Shown: in pieces, positions 1 through 11,299 of the stretch
Layout: each line of letters opens with the position of its first letter
How positions within the stretch are numbered: the first letter of the stretch is position 1
Notes under the pieces: model-generated
Seen by the model: the letters and a program-made list of their open reading frames with translations, nothing else
Databases searched by the model: none
What the model was told of the DNA's origin: nothing
Assembly (NCBI GenBank): GCA_023014365.1
Contig: JAEBUN010000004.1
Location: 124,001 to 188,000, forward strand
Reading direction: 5' to 3'
Length of the DNA: 64,000 bases
Source of the DNA: Lepiota brunneoincarnata
Taxonomy: Eukaryota; Basidiomycota; Agaricomycetes; Agaricales; Agaricaceae
Position numbers and translations under genes: made by a program

Positions 1-451
1 TAGAAGGCCCACAAGGGCCTCTGCCCCCCTGGAGGGAGGTATGTGAAAAGCACTGATAATCCAGTTAGTGGCACACTGCTGTATGGAGTTAAACATCTTA
101 AGGATCCCCTTGTTGCAGAAACCCTCATGATATCACATGCAGAACCCATATGTGGCTATAGGAACCACACAGGACTGGTGGAGAAGGTGCTTCTGGTCAG
201 GAAGCAGCCCCTGGGTTGAATTACCAAGCATCCCCATTGTACCAACAGTGGAGAAAGCCTTGGTAGAATAGTAGTGGATATGCTTGTGGAAAGTGAGAGC
301 ATGGTCAAAATAAAAACCCAAGTACTGCTAGAACGGCTTGGGTCTCAAAGGGGTATCCCCCATATATGGATGGAAGCCTAGGTCAATGGACAGGTTGGCA
401 TCCCTTAGATTGCAAGAGAAGTGGAAGACCTTGGACTTGGTATACTCACCA
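1..451 (-). mobile_element. LINE reverse-transcriptase fragment, minus strand, running off the window
   Basis: On the minus strand, 321 to 133 encodes the end of a fungal LINE RT: FDHALTFHKHIHYYSTKAF, then MLGNSTQGLLPDQK and PIATYGF. The same block occurs at 9642-9965 (minus), so both come from one LINE family. Bases 25-50 preserve the empty site of the solo LTR found at 9312-9688. Near 451 the homology passes into plus-strand LINE sequence. It may have belonged with the minus-strand RT piece at 4619-5718, but about 280 bp of RT would be missing between them. There is no intact ORF. Confidence 0.75.
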
Positions 452-1789
452 GGTCTACTTTCACTTGTATGACTGGGGGGTGGAGGATGCCCTTGCGGCC
501 CATGTCGCAGCTCTCGATCAGGTTCTTGCCTGGTTGCAGGCTGATCTGGGGGTTCTGGTGGCAGCGATGGATGCGAGTCTGCTGCCCTACCAGATCTATC
601 AGGCAGTTTTGGCTGCTCAGGTTTTCCAGGGGCTGGGCTGCATTCATGCAGTCCAGCTTCTGGGGCAGAAGGTTACAGCTCCTGAGGCTGAGCTTTTCAC
701 CATCTGGCTGGTGGTGTTTGGGGCAGTTTCTGTTGAGGGTGCCGCTAGTCTCATCTTGTTCACTGACTTGATTGGCATGGCCAGGCAAGTGGTGGACCCT
801 TTGGTGCACTCTGCCCAGGGTTATTCCTTGGTGGTTTGTTGCCTTCTCACCAAGTGGTTTGCCAGGGGCCCAGCCCACTCAGTTCATTTCTGGGAGGTCC
901 CTTCACATGTGAAGTGGCCTTTCCACACTTAGGTGCATGACTTTGCTTGGTCGTTGCCTTCTGTTGGGGTAGGGGCTTGTCCCTAGGCCTTACTCAACTA
1001 CCTCTGCAAGGAGGAAGTATGTTCCTATCAGGACCACTGGATCGATTTGTTCCAGGATCCTGACCATCATGGGCACAGTTTCCTCTAGCTCACCAGAGAC
1101 GATGACCATCCCCTACAGCCCATGTATCTCCACGGTGGGGCCTGGATCCTGCACACTCACTCGGTGTCAGTAATGGCCTGGATGACATATGCTATTCTTA
1201 ATCATGCACCAATAGGGAGCTATTGGCAGTGTTTTTTCCCACAGGAGGATTATTCCTGTCGCTGCAGGTTTCAGGAGGAGACTCATGAGCACATGTTCCA
1301 GAGATGCCCCAGGCATTCTATGGCGGGGGTTCTGGCTACAGTTGAGGCCCTCATTGCTTTCCTTGAGGTGTCACTGATGGCATTCGCGTTTGCTGAGAGG
1401 GCTAGGCCCCCTCCAGGGGGTATCGGCTAGTGGCTCTGCCTGGCGCCTGGTTGGGTCCAGGTCAGGGCATTGGTTATTCCCCCACTGCCTTCAGGTAGCA
1501 TGTAGGGATTTACATGGGAATTGACCCCTAACCCCCAATAAGGGGGGGGACCTCGCCCCAGTTTGGTTCCCGTACTGTGCGCTGGGCAGCAACTGTCCTC
1601 CCACTTCTGTTTGTTTGGGGCAGCTTTGTCCTGGGCATGGGGAAACACATGCCCGCATCTGCAGTCATGCATTGTATGTACAGATACCCTGTAGTGTATG
1701 GCTTGGTTGTTTGTACTGTAGTACATTGCTGTACATGGCCTCCCTACGTGGCCTGCGTAATAAATTGGAGATTTAAAAAAAAAAAAAAA
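452..1789 (+). mobile_element. 5'-truncated LINE 3' end with RNase H-like region and poly(A)
   Basis: Plus-strand LINE tail. The frame open from 366 to 932 contains ARQVVDPLVHSAQGYSLVV, which matches the RNase H-region residues VDPSVHAGQVHSLEVCRSL of the minus copy near 8.6 kb. The frame at 1122-1430 ends with a cysteine/histidine cluster (SCRCRFQEETHEHMFQRC, about 1256-1310), typical of the C-terminus of these LINE polyproteins. A roughly 340-bp 3' UTR with two GAATTGACTCCTAA-like blocks runs to an A-rich tail (1775-1789). The 5' boundary near 452 is approximate. It is dead through 5' truncation and frame breaks. Confidence 0.7.
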
Positions 1790-2560
1790 GACCATGGGGA
1801 GGGTTCTGCTTGCTGATGCAGAGCTCCACTCCATTTGATTGGGAGTAGGCATGGTCTTGGACCATGTCAAAACTGATCACATCTTCATCTACATTAGCTC
1901 CATGGACTCCACCCACAGAGCTGTGGACCCATCCATTTACACTGGCCAGACTCACTCCCTGGAGGTGTGCCAGTCTTTGGATCACTGGCTGTCTGCTAAG
2001 GCCCAGCAGACCATTACCTTCTGGCAGGTGCCCTCGGGCTCTGTTGTGGAACTTCACTCTGATGCCATTGTAATGGCGAAGGAGTTGCGTATCTTGCTGG
2101 GTGTTTGCCCAGTGACCACCATTGACTCCCTCTGGGCTAAGATCATGAGGGGGTGCATTGATGAGTGGGTGAACATGTTTCACTTGCCCTTGTATCGGGG
2201 GAGGAACTTCCTCCCCCTGTTAGACTTCCTCAGGAAGCCTCTCCAACCCTCATACCTCTCCAGAAGTACCTGGCTCCAAGAAATCAGCCCTTGGATGTCT
2301 GTCACTGGCATGGCACAGGCAGTCTGCACTATACTTGGTCATGCCCCTATAGGGGAGTACTGTGCTAGATTCCACCCCCAGGAGAATTACTCCTGTCCCT
2401 GTGGGTTGTGGTTTGAAACCCGCACTCACATTCTCACTTCCTGTCTGAAGTATATGTGATGTGGTGGCTTGCCCTACAACCTCAATGCCCTTCTAGGCTT
2501 TCTGGAGCAAAATCCCTTTGCATTTTTGTTCCAATCCCACCCTTCTGAGGGAGTGGGATA

Positions 2561-4166
2561 CAGTGACCCACAAAACCGTTCCAATGTTTTGTACTTTTGA
2601 CTTAAAGTAGTAATAGCTCAGTAAATAAAATAGCTAAATTTGTGAATATATTTATAAACATAGCCAGATATGTCATATCTGACCCTGCAAAGTCGCGTTA
2701 TGTAATACTTCTAAATGAGGCAATTATGAATTTTGTAATCATTTTAAGTCATTGGAACGGTTTTGTCAATAGTAATTTTTAATACTAATCCAAGCAATCA
2801 CATGACTCCGTTGATTGTGAATCAACAAGATCATGTGACCACGTGTCTTTGACATATAAATAGATGTGCTGACAGCCATGTCCCATCATTCTCAACCCCC
2901 CTACCTACCATGAAGCCATTATCTTCTACTCTAAAGCAAACCATCCTCTCTTTGCTAAATTCTCATCATTCCTATACTAAAATTGAGGCAATTACTGGTG
3001 TTGGGCACAGTACCATATCCAGGCTAGCCTCTAAAAATTGTTCCAGCCTTACTAAATCACTTGGAGGACGTCCTTCAAAACTCTCTATCATTAATATTCG
3101 GCATGCTATCCATCTTATCTCTGCTGGCAAGGCTGAAACTGCTGTAGATATAGCCAAATCTCTTGCTCCCATCATTGGGACATCAGTCTCTTCACAGACT
3201 GTAGCAAGGCATCTCAAACAGGCAGGAATGAAGGCTGTAGTCAAGCAAAAAAAGCCTTTACTCTCTGACAAGCATAGGAGGGCTAGGCTGGATTTTGCTC
3301 TGACACACCAGCATTGGACTATGGAGGACTGGAAGCTGGTTGTATGGTCTGATGAGACCAAAATTAATCGTTTGGGGTCAGATGGGAGGAAGTGGGGATG
3401 GAAAAAGAAGGGAGAGGGGCTTAGTGAAAGATTGGTCAAGGGAACTCTGAAGTATGGAGGAGGATCAGTGATGGTTTGGGGCTGTATGCTGTGGGATGGC
3501 CCAGGCTATGCAGTGAAGATTGATGGAAGGATGGATGCAGAGTTGTTTGTGCAAATTTTGGAGGAAGATTTGAAGAAGAGTCTCCGGTGGTACAAGCTTA
3601 AACCCCGAGATATTATCTTTCAGCAAGATAATGACCCCAAACACAAGAGTACACTGGCCAAAGAATGGTTTCAAAAAAATCATTTTAGGCTCCTAACCTG
3701 GCCAGCACAGTCACCTGACCTCAATCCCATTGAACACTTATGGGAATATGTGAAGAGAAAGTTGGGAGAGTATGAATCTCCTCCCAAGGGTATGGAGGAG
3801 TTGTAGCAGAGGGTAGAAAAGGAGTGGGATGCTATTCCAGCTTCTGAGTGTCAGAAGTTAATTGAAAGTATGCCTAGAAGAGTAGCAGCTGTACTCAAAG
3901 CCAGGGGGGGCTACTCTAAGTACTAGAAATAATAGGATAGCCTAGTATAATATGTCATTGACAAAACCATTCCAATGACTTAAAATGATTACAAAATTCA
4001 TAATTGCCTAATTTGGAAGTATTACATGACGCAACTTTGCAGAGTCAGATATGACATATTTGGCTATGTTTATAAATATATTCACAAATATGGCTATTTT
4101 ATTTACTGAGCTATTACTACTTTAAGTCAAAAGTACAAAACATTGGAACGGTTTTGTGGGTCACTG
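2561..4166 (+). mobile_element. Tc1-type DNA transposon, family 1, copy 1 (1606 bp)
   Basis: Flanked by TA duplications (2559-2560 and 4167-4168). The termini read CAGTGACCCACAAAACCG and its complement. Each arm is 206 bp (2561-2766 and 3961-4166). Within each arm the outer 17-bp motif ACAAAACCGTTCCAATG (2570-2586) is repeated in inverted orientation at the inner edge (2750-2766), and the same holds on the right. A TATAAATA box lies near 2855, upstream of the transposase ATG at 2910. Two other 1606-bp copies occur at 21543-23148 and 37972-39577. Confidence 0.97.
2910..3926 (+). pseudogene. Tc1 transposase, one nonsense codon (copy 1)
   Basis: A DDE transposase of 338 codons plus stop. An N-terminal helix-turn-helix pair occupies roughly residues 1-115. 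The catalytic domain shows VVWSDETKIN (first Asp), FQQDNDPKH (second Asp) and SPDLNPIEHLW (Glu), with 34 residues between the second Asp and the Glu, so it is DD34E as in Tc1. TAG at 3804-3806 (codon 299) interrupts it; copy 2 has TGG there. Downstream the frame stays open to the natural TAG at 3924-3926. Codon 233 is still CGA here, whereas both other copies have TGA. It is the least damaged copy, but the stop removes the last 40 residues. Confidence 0.93.
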
Positions 4167-4618
4167 TAACTGGGAAGGGCTTTCAGATTGTTCCCCCCTC
4201 ATGGGCCTTGGTCTCGAGGGACCGGTGGTTATTTGCCCCCTGCCCTAGGGTGGGATATAGCAATTTATGGAGAATTGACTCCTAATGCCCAATAAGGGCG
4301 GAGACCTGAAGTTTTTAGAGCCTCTGTCTGCAGGGTGTAGGGATTTATGGAGAATTGACTCCTAACCCCCTTTGGGGGGAGGACCTGTTGGCCCTATCCA
4401 CCCCTTGTCTACCATGCCCTGGTTTTTGTTGGGGTAGTGGGCTCTTCACCCATGCACACTTCTTTATGGTGTGTAGCCTTTCAAGTCAGCAGGACTCTCG
4501 TCCCTACCTTTAGTGGTAGTTATATCCTGTATTAGTTGCCTTGTATGTAGCTAGTGCAAGCAGACTGTGTTCAAGCACTGCATTATAAATTGTTGATTTC
4601 AAAAAAAAAAAAAGAAAA

Positions 4619-5718
4619 AGGTAGACCTCCTGACCAAGTAAGAGCCAAAGAATTGCATCAGCTCCAGCGTAAATCCTGACCATGAAAGAACTGCCAGAAT
4701 CATATCACAATTCAGTGAAGGGAAGAACTGAGCAATGTCAAAGGCTACAACACTCATCTGAAGTCCCCAAGTCCACCCCACATGGACAAGATGAGTGAGG
4801 ATCAACCTGGCATCCTCAGTGGATTTTTGGTGAATGCCACCTACCTGGTTAGGATGAAACACCCCCCATTTGACACAATCAAACTGGATGCGGTTGGAGA
4901 TCATCTTCTCCACAAGCTTACCCAATGTGTTTAGCAACATAATTGGCCTGAAGGCCTTGGGTATGGAGTACGAGGGCTTACCCAGCTTTGGTATGATCAC
5001 CAAGTTAGACTTCTTGAAATAGTCAGGCCAGTGCCCCACCAAAAGGCAGGCATTTGCAAGACCGACAAACACGCAGCAAAATGCTCATCTGCCAGGATGT
5101 CCTTTAGGTATGACTATGTAACATGGTTGGGCCCAAGAGCAGACCTCTTTATGCAAGAATGCAGGACATCCTTGAGCTCCAAAGTTAAGAAGGGGTACCA
5201 CACTCTCTCCACCTGTGCAGGCAGAGCATCTAAGACAGAGGGATCTACAGCACAGCCAGAGGCCATGTTGTAAATCCTGTGAAGGGCATCCCACAGGGAG
5301 CCCATATCATGACACAGCACACCATTGTGCTGAATCATGTTACATGCTGGAAGCTTGCACTGCTTAACCCAGGCCATAAGGTCCCAGGGGTGCTTGTTCA
5401 TGGAGGCAATCTCCTCGATCTTTTCATCAAAGAATTTGCACTTGATGGCCTTAACAACATGTCGGAACTTGAACCATGCGCCCCCTGAGGGGGATGCCTG
5501 ATATGCCTGAATGGCAGTGGTGCAGTTGTTATTCTACCAAGGATTAGACTACCCAACAATGAACACCTCAGAGAAGGCATCCCAGGCCTGGGAGATAATG
5601 TGAACCACAGCTGAAGCTGTAAGCTCCACCTCTGTAGGGGTGTCCAAGGGCAGCCACAATGCGGCCAGCCCCTCACATATCTGTACCACAAACTTCAACT
5701 CCTCATCACTATTAGGCT
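4619..5718 (-). mobile_element. LINE endonuclease-RT linker and 5' RT fragment
   Basis: Minus-strand coding in shifted frames. 5691-5398 and 5401-5114 cover the linker before the RT (DLWDALHRIYN-like, LELKDVL, SALGPNHVT). 5072-4619 covers the RT fingers and palm (KKSNLVIIPKLGKPSY, AFRPIMLLNTLGKLVEKMI, QKSTEDARLILTHL, VVAFDIAQFFPSLN). Coding ends at YLVRRST beside the poly(A) of the plus-strand LINE, so the two elements meet head-on. The frameshift near 5400 and the abrupt 3' end make it a remnant. Confidence 0.8.
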
Positions 5719-6195
5719 TTTTTTTTGTTTTTTTTTTTTTACCTCAACAATTTATAATGGGGTGCTCAAACACAGTCCATGTGCACTAGCTACAACAAAG
5801 CAACTAATACATGGTATAACTACCAACTAAGGTAGGGGAGAAAGCCCCACTGGCTTGAAAGGCTACACTCCATAAAGAAGTGTGTGTGGGTGAAAAGCTT
5901 GCTACCCCAACAGGAACCAGGGCATGACAGATGAGGGGTGGATAGGGCCAACAGGTCCTCCCCCCCGAAGGGGGCTAGGAGTTATTTCTCTGTAAATCCC
6001 TACACTCTACAGACAGAGGCTTTAAGAACTTTGGATCTCCACCCTTATCAGGCATTAGGAGTCAATTCTCCATAAATCGCTACACCTTGCCCTTGAGTGG
6101 GAGGTGAATAACCACCAGTCTCTCAAGGCCTGAGCCTATGAGGGGGGAATAACCCAAAAGCCCTCCCAAGTTATCCCACTCCCTCAGGAAGGTGG

Positions 6196-8035
6196 TGTTG
6201 CACTACAAAATCATTTCATTTGTGAAATCACTAGCTAATAAAGTAACTAACTCTCCATTACTGAATAATATCAGTATATGGCCATGGTCAGACACTGGGT
6301 GCAAGAGATTTAGAATATTATCTAAAATATATGAAGGCGGACATCTCAGAAACAGAACCAGAACGCCCAGACAAGTAAAAGTGATGTTAACTAACTTATT
6401 GGTGACAAGGCTATGGAAGAATGACTCTGGTATGAATGTACCCAAGCATTGTATCTGATACCATGTTAACTAAGATATTAGTTAAGATACTCATGACTGC
6501 ACAAAAGACCCATTTCTTCACCTCTGCCCTAGAAAGCAGGTGAGTTGCAACACCTATGTCATCCGGATGGTACCTAGTCATAATAACAAGTCCAGGAGTG
6601 AATCTTGACAAAAGAATGTAGGGATTAGCTAATGCCCTGACAAGAATGTCCCCTTGGAATGGTTCTGATGATATTGAAACCTAAGGGATTGAATGAGGGT
6701 ATCCCAGAGGGTACTCAGGGAAGGATGTCCCCTCATAGGAACAAAAAGAGATCAGAAAATAAGAATAGAATAAGTTAATTAATTCTAGTGTTAGTCTACT
6801 ACCTGAAGACTATGGAAGTGGACTTTAGAACATTAGGGTTGAAAACTCAGGTGTGGAGAGTCAAAGAATAAAATAAAAACCAATAGATAAATGTTAGCGA
6901 GGAAACTTGCTAACCCAGCTGGCTGTGATATAAATAGCTAGGCACCTAGGGAGCAAGCCCCTGAGAGCAAATTGATGTCACTGATATTGGAACTCCTAGA
7001 ATGATGCTCCCAAATGATGAGGAGACAATAAAATGATGAAGCTGAAGGCTTGTTTCAGGTATATTTATAAGTTAATTGTATATTGTTATAAAAACTTGTC
7101 TGTAAATTACATAAGAGGCAAGAAACTGCTTGCCTATTTCCCCCCCCCCTGATTGTATGGTTGATTAGGATAGGAATATAAAGCAATTTTATGTGATTTT
7201 CTTCAGTCATAGACTACCAGAGACTTAAAGAGTTATACTCTTTAAAACCAGACCCTTTGAAGTGATTGAGATATTGACAGACCCTTCTGCTTGACTCGAG
7301 AACTGAATACAAGTTGTTACAACTCTTCTGTTCTTAAGTAGAAAGTTCACTAACTTCCGTTTCTTTGGGTTCCTCTTAGAGGCCTTGCTTCAGAAGTATA
7401 CCATTGAATTGTAGAGCTGTTTAATTGAGAAGCGAACATAGTATGCTAGGGCCTGTTGAAAACACTGTCCACTAGGTCCATCTAGTTTAAAGATACTTAC
7501 TGCAGGAGCTTGCAAGAAGCCTGTCTTGCTGAGTAGGATAAAGTTTTATAGCATCATTCAGAAGCTGTAGTGTGCTAGAGCCCGTTAGATAACACTGTCT
7601 GCTAGGCCTACTAGCTTAAAGACACTTACTGCAGGAGCTTGTCAAAAAGCCTGTCTTGCTGGGTAGTGCAAATTTATAGTATTGTCAAGAGAAAAGGACA
7701 TAGTATGCTAGGGCACATTAGAACACATTGTCTGCTAGGTCTATGGAGGTTCACTGATTGCAAAAGCTTGCATTTTGCCTGACTTATCAAATTGTGAAGA
7801 TATTAGTTAACATATTATATAGGAACAACTGTCAAAGTTCCCATTATATTCAGATAGGACAACTGTCTGTCTAGTTGGAGACTAAGAGAATAACTTACCA
7901 AGACCCTAAAAACATTAGAATTGAATATGTTTCTGGAGATCTGCAACAACCTCTCCCCCATAAACTTATAAAGTTGGAATAAGCGAACTTGTTAACAAAC
8001 TTTGTTTTCAATCTTGTAAAGTAATCTGCATTTCA
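6196..8035 (+). repeat. 1.84-kb LTR-like repeat, copy A (CpG-depleted)
   Basis: Starts TGTTGCACTACAAAATC and ends GTAATCTGCATTTCA, so it has TG...CA ends. It is inserted in the LINE 3' UTR. A 1866-bp copy lies at 40923-42788 and a truncated one at 48399-48690, preceded there by a purine tract. A TATAAATAG box near 6931 and an AATAAAATG signal near 7028 fit an LTR. A roughly 125-bp unit (CTAGGGCC...CTGCAGGAGCTTG) is repeated three times between about 7435 and 7790. No coding capacity. The flanks GGTGG and GCAGG are only a partial 5-bp duplication, so solo-LTR status is inferred. Hand count: about 9 CpGs, against about 59 in copy B. Confidence 0.7.
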
Positions 8036-9311
8036 GCAGGATTGGAACAAAAATGCAGAAGGATTTCATTCCAGAAAGCCCAGGAGGGCATCAAGGTCGT
8101 GGGGTAAGCTGCCACACCACATGTACTTTGGGCAGGAAGTGAGAATGTGAGTATGGGTTTCAAGCTGCAACCCACAAGGGCAGGAGTGATCTTCCTGAGG
8201 ATAGAATCTAGTGCAGTACTCCCCTATTGGGGCGTGACTGAGTATAGTACAGACTGCCTATGCTGTGCCAGCGACAGACATCTGAGGACCAATTTCTCAG
8301 AGCCAGGTACCTCTGGAGAGATATGAGGGTTGGAGAGGCTTTCTGAGAGAGTCCAATAGGGGGAGGAAGTTCCTACCCCAATACAAGGGCAAGTGAAACA
8401 TGTTCACCTACTCGTCAATACACCCCCTTGTGACCTCAGCCTAGAGGGAGTCAATGGTGGTTGCCGGGTGAGCACCTAGCAAGACGCATAACTCCTTTGC
8501 CATCGCAACAGCGTCAGAGTGAATTTCTGCAACAGAGCCCAATGGCACCTGCCAGAAGGTAATGGTCTGCTGGGCCTTAGCAGACAGCCAGTGTTCCAGA
8601 GATCGGCACACCTCTAGGGAATGAACCTGGCCGGCGTGAACAGAAGGATCCACAGCTCTGCAGGCAGCACCCATGGAGCTAGTGTAGATAAAAATGTGAT
8701 TGGTTTTGACATGGTTTAGGACCATGCCTACTTGTAATCAGATGGAGTGGAGCTCTGCATTAGCAAGCAGAACCCTTCCTGCAGCCTGCCTGGCCTACTT
8801 GACCAAGTGCCTGCCTGCAAACACGTAAGCCGCTGAAATGGCCTGCAGTCTCCCACATGGCAGCCGGTAGGCACCAGCTGCTATGCAAGCAGACAATGGG
8901 TTGGCCTGTACCCTCCGAATAGAGGCGTGCAGCCCATCAAGATGCCGTTGCTTTGAATCCCCCTCTGGATCAATGGTGTAAAGCCTAAACTTGATCCACT
9001 CCGAAAAGTGGTCCAAAAGCTGGAGACCTGGCCTGTTCTCATCTGTGAATGGGCTGAACAGCTCAGTAAGCTGTGGAAGTACACTCTGTACTTCTATAAG
9101 GGCACTCTTCACCTTGGGCCGAAGTGCCGGGGTGAGAGATAAAATAGAATGAGGGTGTGCTGGGGAGCTCCCCCTGAACTTGCAGCCTAGCAAGGGCTGA
9201 AGTGGATGATTCACTGCAAGGGTGGTGACCTGGAATACCATTTGGGAAGCCAACTTCTTGAGATGCAACCGGAAGGGCAGAAGGCCTGCACGGGCCTCTG
9301 CCCCCCTGGAG
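8036..9311 (-). pseudogene. LINE RNase H-like region, minus strand
   Basis: 9268-8795 encodes the RT-RNase H connection (LKKLASQMVFQVTTLAV, RPGLQLLDHFSEWIKFRLYT). 8725-8441 encodes the RNase H-like part (VKTNHIFIYTSSMGAACRAV, HSLEVCRSLEHWLSAKAQQ), homologous to the plus-strand ORF at 1839-2459. The terminal cysteine cluster follows near 8230-8140. Frames are interrupted. These domains remove RNA during target-primed reverse transcription in LINEs that carry them; nothing here is functional. Confidence 0.75.
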
Positions 9312-9688
9312 TGTTAGGTTTTGTCCAGCTACACTTTATCTTATCTTATCTCCTCCCATCATCTCTTATCTTATCTTATCCACTCCCTTGATTAGATTAT
9401 CTCCCTTTGTTCCCTTTTTGGTAATCTCTTTGTTCCTATTTTAGTAATACCTTTGTTCTTCTTTTGGTAACTCCTTTATCCCTCTTTTGGTAGTTGTCTT
9501 GTGTCCTGTACATATGTATATAAGGAGGCTTCCTCCTCTCCAATCTAAAAGGACATTCCCTCCTTTTGTGTCAGTATCAGTGTCTGAGTCTCCTTCTTTT
9601 AATACTCCCTCCTCTATATCCTTTTATCATCCTCTATTCTCTCACTCTTTTTGTGTTTCCCACACTCCTTTATTCTCCTCCCTCAACA
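9312..9688 (+). repeat. 377-bp solo LTR with 5-bp target duplication
   Basis: Begins TGTTAGGTTTTGTCC, ends CCCTCAACA, and is flanked by TGGAG on both sides (9307-9311 and 9689-9693). The LINE homolog at positions 25-50 shows the unoccupied site. It is pyrimidine-rich, with TCTTATCTTATC runs near 9340-9380 and a TATATAAGG box near 9517 in plus orientation. No internal region of this element is in the window, so Copia or Gypsy cannot be decided. Confidence 0.9.
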
Positions 9689-10674
9689 TGGAGGGGGATG
9701 TGCAAAATGCACCAATGATCCAATTGGCAGTGCACCACTGCATGGAGTTGAACATCTTGGGGATTCCCTTGTTATGGAAACCCTCATGATACCACATACA
9801 GAATCCATACGTGGCAATAGGAACCACGCAGGACTGGTAGAGGAGGCACTTTTGGTCAGGAAGCAATCCCCAGGTTGAATTACCAAGCATCTCCATCACT
9901 CCAACTGTGGAGAAAGCCTTGGTAAAATATATAGTAGCGCATGTGCTTGCAGAAAGTGAGAGCACGATCGAAATAGAAACCCAAGTATCACCAAAATGGC
10001 TTGGGCCTCAAAGGGGTGTCCCCCATGTACGGATGGAAGCCCAGGTCAATGGGTGGGTTGGCATCCCTTGGGTTACAAGAGAAATGGAAGACCTCAGACT
10101 TGGTGTGCTCAAGTGTGAGGCCAAAAGAATTGAAGAGCCCATGCATGCAGCGGTAGGCCACTTGCAGGGCAGAAACATTGTCCTCCCAAGTTTTGGACTG
10201 GACTATGAGGATCCTGTTGTTGACATATGACAGCATGTCTACATTGAGGCCGGGGGTCCGCTGGTAATACAGGTAAACCAGTGGGGTGAGATAGAGAGCA
10301 GACAAAACTGGGGACAGAGCAGAGCCCTGCCCCATGCCCACATCCGCCTGCCTGGGGTCCGACCAGAAAGAGTTCCACAGATATGTGGTAGACCTCCTGA
10401 CCAAGTACAAGCCAAAGAATCACACCAACTCAGGTGTGAACCCCGACTGCAAAAGAACTGCTAGAATCATATCATGATTTAGCGAAGGGAAGAACTGAGC
10501 AATGTCAAAGGCTACAACACTCGTTTGCAGGCCCCAAGCCCACCCTGTATGAATGAGGTGGGTGAGGATCAACCCAGCATCCTCCGTGGACTTCTGGCAA
10601 ATGCCGCCATCACTATTGGGCTTCAGGATATAACGGATCATACCAGTCATAAATTGAGTGACTGGAAGAACCAA
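9689..10674 (-). pseudogene. LINE reverse transcriptase, palm to thumb
   Basis: 10674-10420 carries QKSTEDAGLILTHLIH and VVAFDIAQFFPSLN. 10410-9988 carries GQGSALSPVLSALYL, then DMLSYVNNRILIVQS where an active LINE would have F/YADD, so the catalytic aspartates read VNN. 9965-9642 carries the C-terminal YFTKAFSTVGVMEMLGNS block. Loss of the Asp pair plus frameshifts make this RT inactive. Confidence 0.8.
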
Positions 10675-10769
10675 AGTTAGAAGAGCATGGTCCTTCGGAC
10701 CACACTTCTCAAGATCAATTAGGGGCCTGAGATTGGGATCTCAAGCCATCAGGAGGAAAATGAGATCGA

Positions 10770-10955
10770 TCACTGATGGTGACAAATTCGAATCGTGCAG
10801 GAAGTGAGTGGGGCCGGAACCACTGGTAATGCCAGATCAAGTCCCAGATCCATCCCAACCTCCAAAAGAGATTGGGCAATCCCCAGATGTGAGACCCAAT
10901 TAGGATCCCACCGCTCCAAGTGACAATTAAAGTCACCCACTATGTACATCATGGC
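10770..10955 (-). pseudogene. LINE endonuclease (exo/endo/phosphatase) remnant
   Basis: The minus strand reads [16 protein letters not shown], the GDFN.H motif of APE-like LINE endonucleases, followed by AQSLLEVGMDLGLDLALPV. Only the C-terminal third survives. It is followed on the minus strand by a shifted continuation (DPNLRPLIDLEKCGP) and then by a deletion into the RT. It abuts plus-strand Gypsy pol sequence at about 10.96 kb. Confidence 0.75.
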
Positions 10956-10961
10956 AGGCAG

Positions 10962-11241
10962 AGAATCTACCAGGAAGATGAAACCCAGGTATCTAGGACC
11001 CATGGTGGTCATATCTAGATCAAAAGGAGGATCTTATATCTTGGCAAAGTTGGATGGCTCTGTATGGCAGAATAAAGTAGTGGTATTTAGAGTAATTCCC
11101 TACTTAGCCAGAAAACATATGCCATTACTGCTGGAGTTACAAGAATTGATAGACCTGTCACTAGAGGGACTGAAGACCCTAGAGGAGACTACTGAGGATG
11201 AGCCTAGTGACAGATGGGAGCCAGAAGAGTTGGGAGGATAG
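10962..11241 (+). pseudogene. Gypsy pol C-terminal tail (post-integrase)
   Basis: Encodes [37 protein letters not shown] and [10 protein letters not shown]. It is clearly homologous to the end of the pol at 24613-24957 ([30 protein letters not shown]). This is the only part of this element's pol in the window; LINE sequence occupies its upstream side. It anchors the antisense genes (11.3-16.6 kb) and the LTR at 16.75 kb as the 3' half of one decayed Gypsy element. Confidence 0.8.
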
Positions 11242-11299
11242 AAAAACCTGATACTGTGGACAGAACTATCTACTTATCAAAGGAAAACTATCCTAGAAA

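Larger units (their letters stand above)
1790..4612 (+). mobile_element. Second 5'-truncated LINE tail, split by a Tc1 element
   Basis: It starts directly at the poly(A) tail of the preceding LINE fragment. The ORF at 1839-2459 (206 aa) is the RNase H-like domain, with VLDHVKTDHIFIYISS, AVDPSIYTGQTHSLEV and a terminal ENYSCPCGLWFETRTHILTSC-type cluster. The sequence stops at 2560, resumes at 4167, and ends in the poly(A) tract at 4600-4612 after the LINE 3' signature AAATTGTTGATTTC. The uninterrupted counterpart on the minus strand near 6150-6190 shows that the Tc1 insertion only duplicated TA. Confidence 0.8.
5719..10955 (-). mobile_element. LINE copy on the minus strand with two nested insertions
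   Basis: Read from 10955 down, the order is: end of the endonuclease domain, RT, RNase H-like domain with terminal cysteine cluster, 3' UTR, and a poly(A) seen as T-runs at 5719-5741. It is interrupted by a solo LTR (9312-9688) and by the 1.84-kb LTR-like repeat (6196-8035). The endonuclease-RT linker present at 4619-5718 is missing here near 10.68-10.72 kb, so this copy has an internal deletion. Frames are broken many times and CpG is scarce, so it is an old, dead copy of a Tad1-like fungal LINE. Confidence 0.8.
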
